From assembly GCA_023229505.1 (NCBI GenBank), contig JALNZD010000004.1, positions 1 to 64,000 on the forward strand: a stretch of DNA of 64,000 bases, read 5' to 3'. Below the pieces are notes generated by a model. The model made no database searches. It saw only the letters and a list, made by a program, of their open reading frames with translations, and had not been told where the DNA came from. Shown one piece after another: positions 52,113 through 60,000 of the stretch (position 1 is the stretch's first letter; each line of letters starts with the position of its first letter). The stretch comes from Bacteroidales bacterium (lineage in GTDB: Bacteria > Bacteroidota > Bacteroidia > Bacteroidales > JAGOPY01). Position numbers and translations under genes: made by a program.

Positions 52113-53207
52113 TTAATGAGGAGGTTTTTCTCCCTTAGTATCTTTGGGTGGTTTAGCTTGTTTTGTTGTCTTTACCTTTGCCGCCTTTTTGGGCTGATTG
52201 GTTTTCTGGCGTTCTGCCGGCTGCTGCTTACCCGGCTGATCAACTTTTAGCTGCTGTGCTGGCTGCTGCTTAGCCGGTTGATCGGCTTTTTGCTGCTGTG
52301 ATGGCTGCTGCTTAGCCGGTCTATCGGTTTGCTGCTGCGATGGCTGCCGCTTAGCCGGTTGATTTACTCTTTTCGTCGGAGTTTCAGTAGCTTTTTGCGA
52401 TGAAGTTTTCACATTTTCCAAACTCGTCACTTTGGATGGAGCAGGTTTCTGTCCGCCGGAGGTATGTTTTTGCACCTGCGGTCTGTATAGCTGAAGCTGA
52501 TTTTTGCTCAGGTTCTGACCGGGCTGGCTTCTTTCTTTAATAGCAACCGGGGTAATTGTTTTACCAACATGTTTTTCTACTTCTGTCCTTTCCGGACCTG
52601 CATTGTATGTTACATTGCGTGAATTATCAACCCGGATATTATTTATCACCGTGGAATTGTTGATGATCGTAACATTGTTTGAGGAATTAATATAGTAGTT
52701 ATTGATGTTCCTTCTTCCAAAATCCCTGTCTCTTACAAAAGTCCACTGATTATAAGGTACATTATAGCCATTACCATAAGCTACACTGATGCTGACACCA
52801 GGCCCTATTGGTGCCCATCCGTAATAATCTCCTGATCTTCTCCAGGTAACCCATCCCGGACCCCATTCGTAATCCGGAACCCACATGGGTCCGTAATAAG
52901 GATCGATGTACCAGCGACCATAGTGAAAAGGCGCCCATCCCCATGAATAATAAGAGACCCATGTCCACCCCTCATCGGTTAATACCCAATAGCCGTCAGT
53001 GGCATAAGGAGAAAACCCGGGAGCTACATCGGGTATCCAGACATATCCATAATCGGAACTGTATACCCATGTTCCATAGGGGCTTAATTCATCATAAAAA
53101 ACCTGGAAGCCTATAGATACCCCCTGTGCAGATGCTTTTTGCGGTGTTATGCTTACACCTATAAAGAGCATAAGAAAAATAGATATAATTCTGATTTTAG
53201 TTTTCAT
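52113..53207 (-). CDS. DUF6600-like exported protein with Gln/Pro-rich tail
   Basis: A 364-residue exported protein (signal ending ASAQ). Residues 35-170 have the Tyr/Trp/Gly-rich repeat type seen in DUF6600 proteins: FYDELSPYGTWVYSSDYGYVW, GYWVLTDEGWTWVSYYSWGWAP, and GWAPIGPGVS. A spacer with Asn-rich sequence follows. The C-terminal 80 residues are tandem units of about 12 residues (QPAKQQPSQQQ-like), then Lys-rich. It may be a surface or matrix protein. Its promoter carries copy 2 of the AraC-type element. Confidence 0.72.
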   Translation of the reverse strand: MKTKIRIISIFLMLFIGVSITPQKASAQGVSIGFQVFYDELSPYGTWVYSSDYGYVWIPDVAPGFSPYATDGYWVLTDEGWTWVSYYSWGWAPFHYGRWYIDPYYGPMWVPDYEWGPGWVTWRRSGDYYGWAPIGPGVSISVAYGNGYNVPYNQWTFVRDRDFGRRNINNYYINSSNNVTIINNSTVINNIRVDNSRNVTYNAGPERTEVEKHVGKTITPVAIKERSQPGQNLSKNQLQLYRPQVQKHTSGGQKPAPSKVTSLENVKTSSQKATETPTKRVNQPAKRQPSQQQTDRPAKQQPSQQQKADQPAKQQPAQQLKVDQPGKQQPAERQKTNQPKKAAKVKTTKQAKPPKDTKGEKPPH

Positions 53208-53242
53208 TGATTATGTTTTATTGTGATGAAATTATCACGCTG

Positions 53243-53312
53243 CAAAGTTGCGCACCTTTATACTCAAAAGTGTTACACAATTCCGGAAAAGAGTTGCATC
53301 ATTCACACATTA
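53243..53312 (-). promoter_or_regulatory. Shared AraC-type promoter, copy 2 (gene 52113-53207)
   Basis: GTTACA at 53272 (GTGTTACACAATT) and GTTGCA at 53293 (GTTGCATCATTCACACATT), 21-base period. The -7 box CAACTTTG (minus strand) begins at 53243, exactly 29 bases from the proximal repeat and 36 bases before the start codon. The distal part overlaps the 3' end of the AraC gene. Confidence 0.75.
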
Positions 53313-53863
53313 TCAAGTGTGAGGCGTTTTTTGCGTTTGAGCGATTTAAAAAAGGAAGGCGTTAAACCTGTTATCTTTTTAAATTGATGGGAAAGATGGG
53401 CTACACTGCTGTAATGAAGTTTCCAGGCAATTTCAGAAAAGTTGAGTTCGTCATAAATGATGAGCTCTTTTACCCGTTCAATTTTATGAAGAATGATGAA
53501 ATGTTCAATAGTGATCCCTTTTGTTTCTGAAAAAAGATTTGCAAGATAAGTATAGTCATAATTCAATTTTTCACTCAGGTAATCGGAAAAATTTGTTTTG
53601 GGCAATTCATCTGCATAATGGATCATTTCGATAATAACATTTATTATTTTTTCAATCAGTATGGCTTTCTTGTCATCCATCAGTTCAAGCCCTGATTTCA
53701 ATAAAGCGGTTTTCAACCGGGCGCGTTGTTCAGCAGTAATACTTTCCCTGATCTGCACTTCACCCAGATCCACTACTCCGTAATGCAGCCCGAGTTTATC
53801 CAGCTCTGACTTCACCACCATTTTGCAGCGAATGCTTACCATGTATTTGATGTAGAGTTTCAT
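53303..53863 (-). CDS. AraC-family transcriptional regulator, candidate regulator of the GTTACA promoters
   Basis: A 186-residue regulator from ATG 53863 (alternative 53872). Residues 1-70 form an N-terminal domain of a widespread Bacteroidetes type (KLYIKYMVSIRCKMVVKSEL, then GLHYGVVDLGEVQI). The C-terminal AraC HTH contains NYDYTYLANLFSETKGITIEHFI and SEIAWKLHYSSVAHLSHQFKKITG-L-TPSFF. There is no large sensor domain. The gene lies among three identical promoters with AraC-style direct repeats, which makes it the natural regulator; the link is inferred. Confidence 0.85.
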   Translation of the reverse strand: MKLYIKYMVSIRCKMVVKSELDKLGLHYGVVDLGEVQIRESITAEQRARLKTALLKSGLELMDDKKAILIEKIINVIIEMIHYADELPKTNFSDYLSEKLNYDYTYLANLFSETKGITIEHFIILHKIERVKELIIYDELNFSEIAWKLHYSSVAHLSHQFKKITGLTPSFFKSLKRKKRLTLDNV

Positions 53864-53874
53864 ATTATTCATAC

Positions 53875-53890
53875 CTGCCGAAAACGGCAG
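53875..53890. repeat. Small hairpin
   Basis: CTGCCG-AAAA-CGGCAG, a perfect 6-bp stem, 12-27 bases upstream of the AraC gene's start. No T-run follows, so a terminator is unlikely. Confidence 0.4.
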
Positions 53891-54024
53891 CCTGTCTGAA
53901 AACCTTCATTGAATCGTGTAAATATAGGAAAATATTCCGGAAATTCATTCAAATTGAAAAAGAATTTCACGGTGGGTAAATTATTCCTGCATGCGGGAGG
54001 TCGTCATATACAAAACAAGGAGGT

Positions 54025-54045
54025 CCCCGCTGATGCGGGGATGAC
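54025..54045. repeat. REP-like palindrome, opposite-oriented copy
   Basis: CCCCGC-TGAT-GCGGGG followed by ATGACG. It is the reverse-strand form of the copy at 4975-4998. An imperfect CCTGC-ATGC-GGGAGG lies 30-40 bases before it. Confidence 0.7.
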
Positions 54046-54070
54046 GTTTCATGCTTTCGTGGGTTAGTAC

Positions 54071-54319
54071 TTATTTTTTGTGGCTTCCCTTAGCTTTTCC
54101 AGGGTTCGTGCTATGGGAATGATGCGGATTATTTTGATTTTTGTCACTCCCCTGGGATCTTCCCGGGTTTGTGCTATAGGTATGATGTGGGTTATTTGGA
54201 TTTCTTTGCGATCCCCTATGATGTCCGTTGTCTCCTCTGACAAATACAGCACAGGATGATGTGCTGAACAAAAGACCTATGCATAATAACAGCATAGCAA
54301 GAAGTCTAAATGTTTTCAT
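54071..54319 (-). CDS. Small lipoprotein with two tandem His/Asn-rich repeats
   Basis: An 82-residue lipoprotein (lipobox STSSC). The mature part has two near-identical units of about 23 residues (NPNNPHHTYSTNPGRSQGSD, then NQNNPHHSHSTNPGKAKGSH). It follows a small membrane-protein gene, 84 bases downstream, and has no GTTACA element of its own, so it may be cotranscribed. Function unknown. Confidence 0.65.
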   Translation of the reverse strand: MKTFRLLAMLLLCIGLLFSTSSCAVFVRGDNGHHRGSQRNPNNPHHTYSTNPGRSQGSDKNQNNPHHSHSTNPGKAKGSHKK

Positions 54320-54402
54320 TTTTTTTAATTCCTCTTTTTAGCTTTTTCTGATTTGGCATTGCCCTGTTCAGCAAAACCGGAAACTTCTTCCATTACCCCG
54401 GT

Positions 54403-54558
54403 TTAAAAGATTCTCCGCCCCCGTATAACCTGAAATAATAATGCAATAATTGCAATAACAAGAAGAACGTGTATGATTCCACCGGCACTGAAGTAAAAAA
54501 ATCCCAAAGCCCATCCGATAATCAGGATCACTGCAATGATATAAAGTAGATTTCCCAT
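54403..54558 (-). CDS. Lmo0937-family small membrane protein
   Basis: A 51-residue membrane protein. Two hydrophobic segments: LLYIIAVILIIGWALGFFYF and IIHVLLVIAIIALLFQVI. The ends are MGN and RGRRIF. It matches the lmo0937-type small envelope proteins common in Bacteroidetes. It lies under copy 3 of the AraC-type promoter. Such proteins are often induced by envelope or osmotic stress; that is family knowledge, not shown here. Confidence 0.75.
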   Translation of the reverse strand: MGNLLYIIAVILIIGWALGFFYFSAGGIIHVLLVIAIIALLFQVIRGRRIF

Positions 54559-54600
54559 GACTGTAAGTTATTTAAGTTTGTGAGTAAATTTTTACATTGA

Positions 54601-54671
54601 CAAAGGTATGCCTCTCTATTCCGGGAATCGTTACATAATTTTGGGAATAAGTTACATCATTCACACATTAT
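54601..54671 (-). promoter_or_regulatory. Shared AraC-type promoter, copy 3 (gene 54403-54558)
   Basis: GTTACA at 54630 (GTTACATAATT) and GTTACA at 54651 (GTTACATCATTCACACATT), 21-base period. The -7 box TACCTTTG (minus strand), a perfect TAnnTTTG, begins at 54601, 29 bases from the proximal repeat and 43 bases before the start codon. Its distal end overlaps the altered hepT tail. Confidence 0.8.
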
Positions 54672-54975
54672 CAATGTAATGCTTCTCTTGCTCATGTGAG
54701 GTCCTTCTTCGGGATAACGAAACAGAAGGCGGGGAGGCATGGACAAGTCTGTTCCGAAAATTCACAATCTGATGAGAGTTTTTAAGCTCAATCCCACTTT
54801 CTTTCCGAAAAAAATTCACAGCCTCCCCAATGATGACCAATTGCCTTTCCACGGCACTTTTAGTTTTTTGATCTCTCTGATAACCAGCAAAATCAGGAAC
54901 ATCAGAAAGAAATTCCCCGATTAAACCGGCAGCAATAAGAATATCAGATAGATATTTCCTGCTTCTCCCTGTCAT
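54661..54975 (-). pseudogene. HepT-like HEPN toxin with altered C-terminus
   Basis: A 104-codon frame. Residues 1-75 match HepT (DUF86): RQLVIIGEAVNFFRKESGIELKNSHQIVNFRNRLVHA. After RNRLVHA the sequence diverges completely (SPPSVSLSRRRTSHEQEKHYIDNV), so the RX4HXY motif loses its Tyr and the last 30 or so residues are missing. The new tail runs into copy 3 of the AraC-type promoter, so a rearrangement at about 54735-54745 is likely. Overlaps mntA by 32 bases. The toxin is probably inactive. Confidence 0.7.
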
Positions 54976-55273
54976 AAATCAATTTTTTCGTTTCTTCAAG
55001 GCTGGAAAAAAAGTAAGGATTCTTAACCGGCTGATCCGAAACCAGGTCGACTTTCCGGTTGAAAAGTTTTTCCAATTGGTCCCACAATTCAAGAAGGGCT
55101 TCTCCCTTGTCCATCGGTGACATCGGAAGAAGTTCAACGAGAAGGTCAATATCGCTGTTTTCTTCAGAAAACTTTCCGGAAACCACGGAGCCAAAAGCAT
55201 AAAGCTTCCGAACCCCATAGCGTTCGCATAATTCAGAGATTTGATGAATATTTTTCCGGATCAGGTTTTCCAT
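54944..55273 (-). CDS. MntA-type nucleotidyltransferase antitoxin
   Basis: A 109-residue minimal nucleotidyltransferase: YAFGSVVSGKFSEENSDIDLLVE gives the G-S-x10-D-x-D active site. The rest (ALLELWDQLEKLFNRKVDLVSD) is typical. In MntA-HepT systems, MntA AMPylates HepT and blocks it. It overlaps the hepT-like frame by 32 bases. It may be a relic now that HepT is damaged. Confidence 0.88.
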   Translation of the reverse strand: MENLIRKNIHQISELCERYGVRKLYAFGSVVSGKFSEENSDIDLLVELLPMSPMDKGEALLELWDQLEKLFNRKVDLVSDQPVKNPYFFSSLEETKKLIYDREKQEISI

Positions 55274-55410
55274 GTTAATTATCCAGTTTAATAAACAAAT
55301 CTACTAAAATTTGGCTTTCAATTGCTAAATTCTATGTTAAAAACTGTTTCCAACGGAAGATTTGTTTTCTTTTCATGTCCTTGTATTGCCGTGCGGTAAA
55401 TTTTAATATA

Positions 55411-55475
55411 AACCGCGGAGACGCGAAGACGCAGAGAAATTTTCACGCTTCACGCTTCACTCTTCACTCTTCACA
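55411..55475. repeat. ACCGCGGAGACGCG repeat plus CTTCACT microsatellite
   Basis: AACCGCGGAGACGCGAAGAC (55411-55430), then tandem CTTCACGCTTCACTCTTCAC units (55443-55474). The GC-rich motif recurs at 62287-62313 and 56036-56062, and the CTTCACT run at 56065-56110. The interval 55274-55533 holds no gene. Confidence 0.6.
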
Positions 55476-55533
55476 AAGACACTCTTTTCGATCAGGATGA
55501 GTGAAAATTGAATAAATTTGTAAAAAATATTTC

Positions 55534-55731
55534 ATGGAAACCATTGTAATTAAAACCAAAAATAAAGCTGAACTGAAATTTTGGCTGGAACTGATAAAAA
55601 AAACGGGTGCCGAAGCGATGACTATTAGTGCGGAAGATCTTGAGGATGCTGTTCTTTCATCACGTATTGAAAAAGGGATGAAGACACCTGATGTCAGCCG
55701 TGAAAGAGTTATGAATGCTTTAGGAAGATGA
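55534..55731 (+). CDS. RelB-like antitoxin
   Basis: A 65-residue protein: METIVIKTKNKAELKFWLELIKK-type beta-helix start, ISAEDLEDAVLSSRIEKGMKTPDVSRERV. Size, acidic middle and gene order suit an antitoxin of a RelE-like toxin. It overlaps the toxin by four bases (ATGA). The antitoxin family is not recognised with certainty. Confidence 0.7.
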   Translation: METIVIKTKNKAELKFWLELIKKTGAEAMTISAEDLEDAVLSSRIEKGMKTPDVSRERVMNALGR

Positions 55732-55994
55732 ATACAGCATTTAAGGCTTCGTTTCTCAAGGCGATCGAAAAGATCAGAGATATGCAATTAAAATCTGAGG
55801 TTGCCCAAATAATTGAAAAGATTGAGGCAGCTGACGATTTGAGAAGCATAGCCAACTTAAAAAAAATGAAAGGACGCAGGAAACACTATCGGATTAAAGT
55901 TGGAGACTACCGGATAGGACTTAAAATCATTGATAATGTTGTTTTTTTCGTTGATCTTGCCCATAGGAAAGATATTTATAAACATTTTCCCTAA
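55728..55994 (+). CDS. RelE/ParE-family toxin
   Basis: An 88-residue protein: FLKAIEKIRDMQLKSEVAQII, NLKKMKGRRKHYRIKVGDYRIGLKI, and VVFFVDLAHRKDIYKHFP. The KxxRxHYRIKxGDYRIG block and the His-Arg-x-Asp-Ile-Tyr end are typical of RelE-like toxins. With the upstream gene it forms a normal type II pair. Ribosome-dependent mRNA cleavage is the family role. Confidence 0.86.
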   Translation: MNTAFKASFLKAIEKIRDMQLKSEVAQIIEKIEAADDLRSIANLKKMKGRRKHYRIKVGDYRIGLKIIDNVVFFVDLAHRKDIYKHFP

Positions 55995-56035
55995 TCAGCC
56001 ATAACTGTTTGATTATTAATGCAATTTATAATCTA

Positions 56036-56110
56036 AAACCGCGTTGACGCGGAGTCCAGAGGATTTTCACTTTTCACTCTTCACTCTTCACTCTTCACTC
56101 TTCACTTTTC
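56036..56110. repeat. Repeat cluster: CGCGTTGACGCGG and CTTCACT tandem units
   Basis: A short CGCGTTGACGCGGAG motif (related to 55411) followed by TTTTCACTCTTCACTCTTCA-type tandem units (56065-56110). No gene. Confidence 0.55.
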
Positions 56111-56125
56111 CTGGGGATGACGTTT

Positions 56126-56171
56126 CCCGGTTGGACGAAGTTTTAAAGATGGGTGTGGGAGGTGCTGAACC
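56126..56171. repeat. Left copy of a ~46-bp direct repeat
   Basis: CCCGGTTGGACGAAGTTTTA, AAGATGGGTGTGGGAGG, TGCTGAACC. It is repeated with about 80% identity at 56979-57026, and the two copies bracket the HTH regulator module. Confidence 0.6.
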
Positions 56172-56172
56172 A

Positions 56173-56295
56173 TCAGGATATTATTTCAATGATTTTTTCT
56201 AAAACAATAGGAAAGCGTTCATCCACCATAAACGGATGTATTTGCGTCCGGATAATTTCTTCAGAATAAGGGTCGTTGATAATTTTATTCTCCAT
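56173..56295 (-). CDS. Short ORF coupled to the HTH regulator
   Basis: A 40-residue frame from ATG 56295: MENKIINDPYSEEIIRTQIH, then PFMVDERFPIVLEKIIEIIS. It overlaps the end of the HTH gene (CATGGAGAATAA), so it is translationally coupled. The PYSEEIIRTQIHPFM block looks like the conserved C-terminal end of a longer partner of this HTH family. It could be a remnant. No function assigned. Confidence 0.5.
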   Translation of the reverse strand: MENKIINDPYSEEIIRTQIHPFMVDERFPIVLEKIIEIIS

Positions 56296-56809
56296 GCAGG
56301 ATTCTACTTTTCAGTTCATTCACGGCCAAATCCCTTTCCCGGGCTCTGCCTATCCTCAAAGCATCAGCCAATGCCAGCAATTCATACAGCTTATCATCCT
56401 GGTCCACAGCATCGGGCACTGAGGAATAAAGGGGTACAATGCCATGTCCTCTGACTTTTCCTTTTGCCCAGGGCCAAACATACGATTCGTCGCTTAAAAT
56501 AACAGTATTTAAAGGTCCTGCTGAATGGGCGGTAGGCATACCCCTTACCACAGGCCCGGGTTTCTGTGGAAATACATACGCAAGACCATATTGTAAAAAG
56601 TCCATAAAGGCAAGGCGCATGACCTTTTTGCCGCTGCCATCAAGCAATCCGGCATATTTTGAACGGGCTACCGACTCGCTCACCTCCGACTGGCTCATTT
56701 TTAAAGCTTCGGCCAGGGGCATTTGCTGCCAATTGCCGGTATTTAAAGCAATAATTTTCAGCAGAATAACCACATCCTGTGGTTTCATACTAGTTTGAAC
56801 TTGTTTCAT
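56285..56809 (-). CDS. Winged-HTH regulator of an accessory module
   Basis: A 174-residue protein. Residues 8-75 are a winged helix-turn-helix (KPQDVVILLKIIALNTGNWQQ, ALKMSQSEVSESVARSKYAGLL). The rest has PGPVVRGMPTAHSAGPLN and YVWPWAKGKVRGHGIVPLY, a conserved block I know only as part of an uncharacterised family. Two palindromic ATTGCATAT-type sites sit 15 and 80 bases upstream, so autoregulation is likely. The partner gene is reduced to the 40-residue ORF. Confidence 0.75.
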   Translation of the reverse strand: MKQVQTSMKPQDVVILLKIIALNTGNWQQMPLAEALKMSQSEVSESVARSKYAGLLDGSGKKVMRLAFMDFLQYGLAYVFPQKPGPVVRGMPTAHSAGPLNTVILSDESYVWPWAKGKVRGHGIVPLYSSVPDAVDQDDKLYELLALADALRIGRARERDLAVNELKSRILHGE

Positions 56810-56822
56810 TTCTTAATACTTT

Positions 56823-56844
56823 ATTGCATATTGCGATATGCAAT
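56823..56844. promoter_or_regulatory. Palindromic operator 1 of the HTH regulator
   Basis: ATTGCATAT-TGCG-ATATGCAAT, perfect 9-bp arms. It lies 14 bases upstream of the regulator start codon. Confidence 0.7.
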
Positions 56845-56887
56845 ATTAAGAAATAAATTATTGAAAAACAAAATAAACCAAAAATAT

Positions 56888-56909
56888 ATTGCATATCGCG
56901 ATACGCGAT
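56888..56909. promoter_or_regulatory. Palindromic operator 2 of the HTH regulator
   Basis: ATTGCATATCGCGATACGCG with AT after it: same left arm as operator 1, right arm degenerated (ATACGCGAT instead of ATATGCAAT). Its centre is 65 bases from that of operator 1. Confidence 0.55.
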
Positions 56910-56978
56910 ACTTTACAATCCCCATCCGAAAAATCATCGCCTTTTCAGCTTTTTCAGTTCTGATATAAAACCAGAAGA

Positions 56979-57026
56979 TCCCGGTTAGACGACGTTTTAA
57001 AGAGGCAGTGTGGGAGGGGTTCAACC
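56979..57026. repeat. Right copy of a ~46-bp direct repeat
   Basis: TCCCGGTTAGACGACGTTTT, AAAGAGGCAGTGTGGGAGG, GGTTCAACC. Counterpart of 56126-56171. Same strand. Confidence 0.6.
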
Positions 57027-57041
57027 GGATGTAAAATGAAA

Positions 57042-60000
57042 TTATCCAACAGCCATCTTAGCTGAATCCTTCCATAAATATGGTGGCATTGGCTCTTTGA
57101 GTTCCCAAGTAATGTTCATAGGTTTTGAACCTGTGTGTTCAATAAATCTCACATCTCCAAGAAAAACGTATGACATTGTATTCTTATATTCATCCTCATT
57201 CCTTTCCCTCACAAACAACAAAATTGTCTTATTTAATTCTTTTTGATTTATATAGGTCAATCCTTTCCCAACATCAGGTCTTGCCGAGTTCTGAGTTTGC
57301 CAATGAAAAAGCCGCTCACTAATTGCAAAATCCTGATATAGTGTAGAAGGAGAAAAATCTTTTTCTGATTTAATTAAATCGACAAATAGCAACTCCGTAT
57401 TTAAATTTTGAATCATTGCAACTCCTTCCCTATTTGAAGATTCCTTTTTAAAAGTATTGAGTCCAAATGCAGCAAGGGTTTGGTCTCTTGTATAACGGCT
57501 ATGAAGTTTAAGAGGTTGAATATAAGGAAGTGAGATTTCTTTTTCTAAGAAGTCAACTTTATCTATGAGGATTTCAATCATTTCAATGATCTCATCCGTT
57601 AGAATTTTATTTCTACCGATTGCTTTAATACTATCTTCAAGTGTGTCAAACCCACCAGCAGTCTGCCAAACATCATAATGTAGCATTAAGCACATGGCTT
57701 TTTCTTCTTCATTGAATTTTTTAAAATCGACATCAAAACCCTGCTTAGCTAACGACAAAATAAATTGGAAGTAGGAATTTGAATTGCACGAAAGCCACTT
57801 TTTACTGATTGCTCGGTAAATTTCATTCTCATTAGTTGAAGGATAATCTTCAATTTGTTCAGCCATCACACACAATCTTTTCCAATTGCCCTTTTTATAA
57901 ATCAGTTGTAAAGGAATATGGCAAAAGTTTGAAAAGTTTTTAAGCGTAAGAGGTAAAGTAGTTTGGTATTTGTAATTACGAATTTTATTTAGCAGTTGAT
58001 TTCTGTTTAGCAAGGTTGCATTCCGAATGTTTTGCAAAATAAAATCTTTTGCTTTTTTCTCTAAAATAATTGCGCATCCTAAAGGTAAATGAGGAAAATC
58101 ATCTTCAATTTCCTTTTGAGTTGAAGTATTTGTTTTTCCAACCAATGCCCTAAATTTACCTTCAAAATCATATTCCGGTCTTGAGTTTCCAACAAAATCT
58201 AATACAGTCAAGCATTCTTTTCCATCAGCTAGTCTTAAGCCTCTTCCAAGCTGTTGAAGAAAAATTGTTAAACTTTCTGTGGGCCGAAGGAATAAAACTG
58301 TATCCATTTCAGGTATATCAATCCCTTCATTAAAAATGTCTACGACAAAAAGATAATTAATGTCCTTATTCAATAACTTTCGTCGAAGTTCTTCTCTCAA
58401 CTCATTTCTTGAACTAACCAAGTAATCTGCTTTTAATCCGGCAAACGTGAACTTTTCAGCCATATATTGAGCATGTTCCTGTGTTACACAGAAACAAAGT
58501 GCTCTTACATCATCTTTATCTTTTAGGTATTTGTTGAGATTAAATATTATTTCACCTACCCTTCTATCATTTCGAGTATAGATTCTGGTTAATTCACTTG
58601 GTAAGTATCTTCCGTTTTGCCATGAAGCATTTGACAAATCAATACTATCCGTAATTCCGAAATATTGAAAAGGACATAGCAATTTTCTGTTTAGCGCTTC
58701 TGGTAGCCTGATTTCAGCAGCAATGGTATCTGAGAAATCTTTGAGAATATCTTCACCATCCATTCTCTCAGGTGTAGCAGTTAAGCCTAAAAGAATTTTC
58801 GGCTTGAAACGATTTATTATTGGACGGTAACTTGAAGCAGCGATATGATGAACTTCATCTACAATGATGAAATCATAAAATGAATCTGAAAGAGTTAGTG
58901 AGTCAATTCTGTTATTCAGTGTTTGAACAGAAGCAAAAACGCAATCAAATTTTTCCGGTTCACTTCCATCAACCCATAACTCACCAAAATTATTATCTCT
59001 CAAAATACCTTGAAATGTTGCTAGTGCTTGTTGTAGTATCTCTTTGCGGTGAGCCACATACAGAAGTTTTGCAGATGAGTTTTGCTTTTTAAAGTTTTTG
59101 AAATCAAATGCTGAAATAACGGTTTTACCAGTTCCGGTTGCAGCAACAATTAAATTTCTGTAACGGTTGTGCACTATTCTTTCCGTCTCTAACTTTTCCA
59201 AAATTTCTTCCTGGAATGGAAAAGGTTTAATATCAAAATAGGCAGCAGGGTTATTTCTTTCATGAGATCTCTCCTTTTTGAGAGCTGTTTTTAATTTTTC
59301 AGTGTGATGTGCTTTATCAAATAATTCAAATTCTTTGTCTTGCCAATAAGTATCAAAAGTTTTCTGAAATTTATCAATGATGTGCCCAACTTCTTTTGTT
59401 GTTACTTTAAGATTCCATTCTAAACCACTTGTCAATGCAGAACGGGAAATGTTAGATGAACCAATATAGCCGGTGTGAAATCCAGTGTTTCTGAAAAACA
59501 AATACGCCTTAGCATGTAATCTCTCATTATCTGTATTGTATGAAATTTTAATTTCTGTGTTATTCAAACCCGATAAATACATTACTGCTTTCAAATCAGT
59601 AGCACCCATGTAAGAAGTCGTAATCACTTTTAATTGCCCACCTTTTTCAGTAAATTCAAATAATTCTTTCTCAAAAATTCTTATTCCTGTCCACTTGATA
59701 AATGAAACAAGGAAATTGATCTTATCCGAAGAAAGAATTTCTTTTTTGATTTCACTTTCAAGCGAAATGCCTGCATTATTGCCAGTAAATAATTCGCTTT
59801 GAGATAATCTAGTATAAGGTGTAATTTCTTTGAGATGTTTTTCAAAATCAGAAAATCCTGCATCAATCTTTGAAAAGATTGCAGAAAGAATCTTTGCCTC
59901 AGTTGCAATCAAATCTTCATCAAACACTTCATCCTTTAACTCAGTTCTTAAAAGAAAAATAATTTTGTTTGAAAGTTCAATTTGTTTTTCAATGCTATCT

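Noticed and set aside
56065..56110. CTTCACT units as a CRISPR array
   Set aside because: Units are 8-10 bases in direct tandem with no unique spacers, and no cas gene is in the window.
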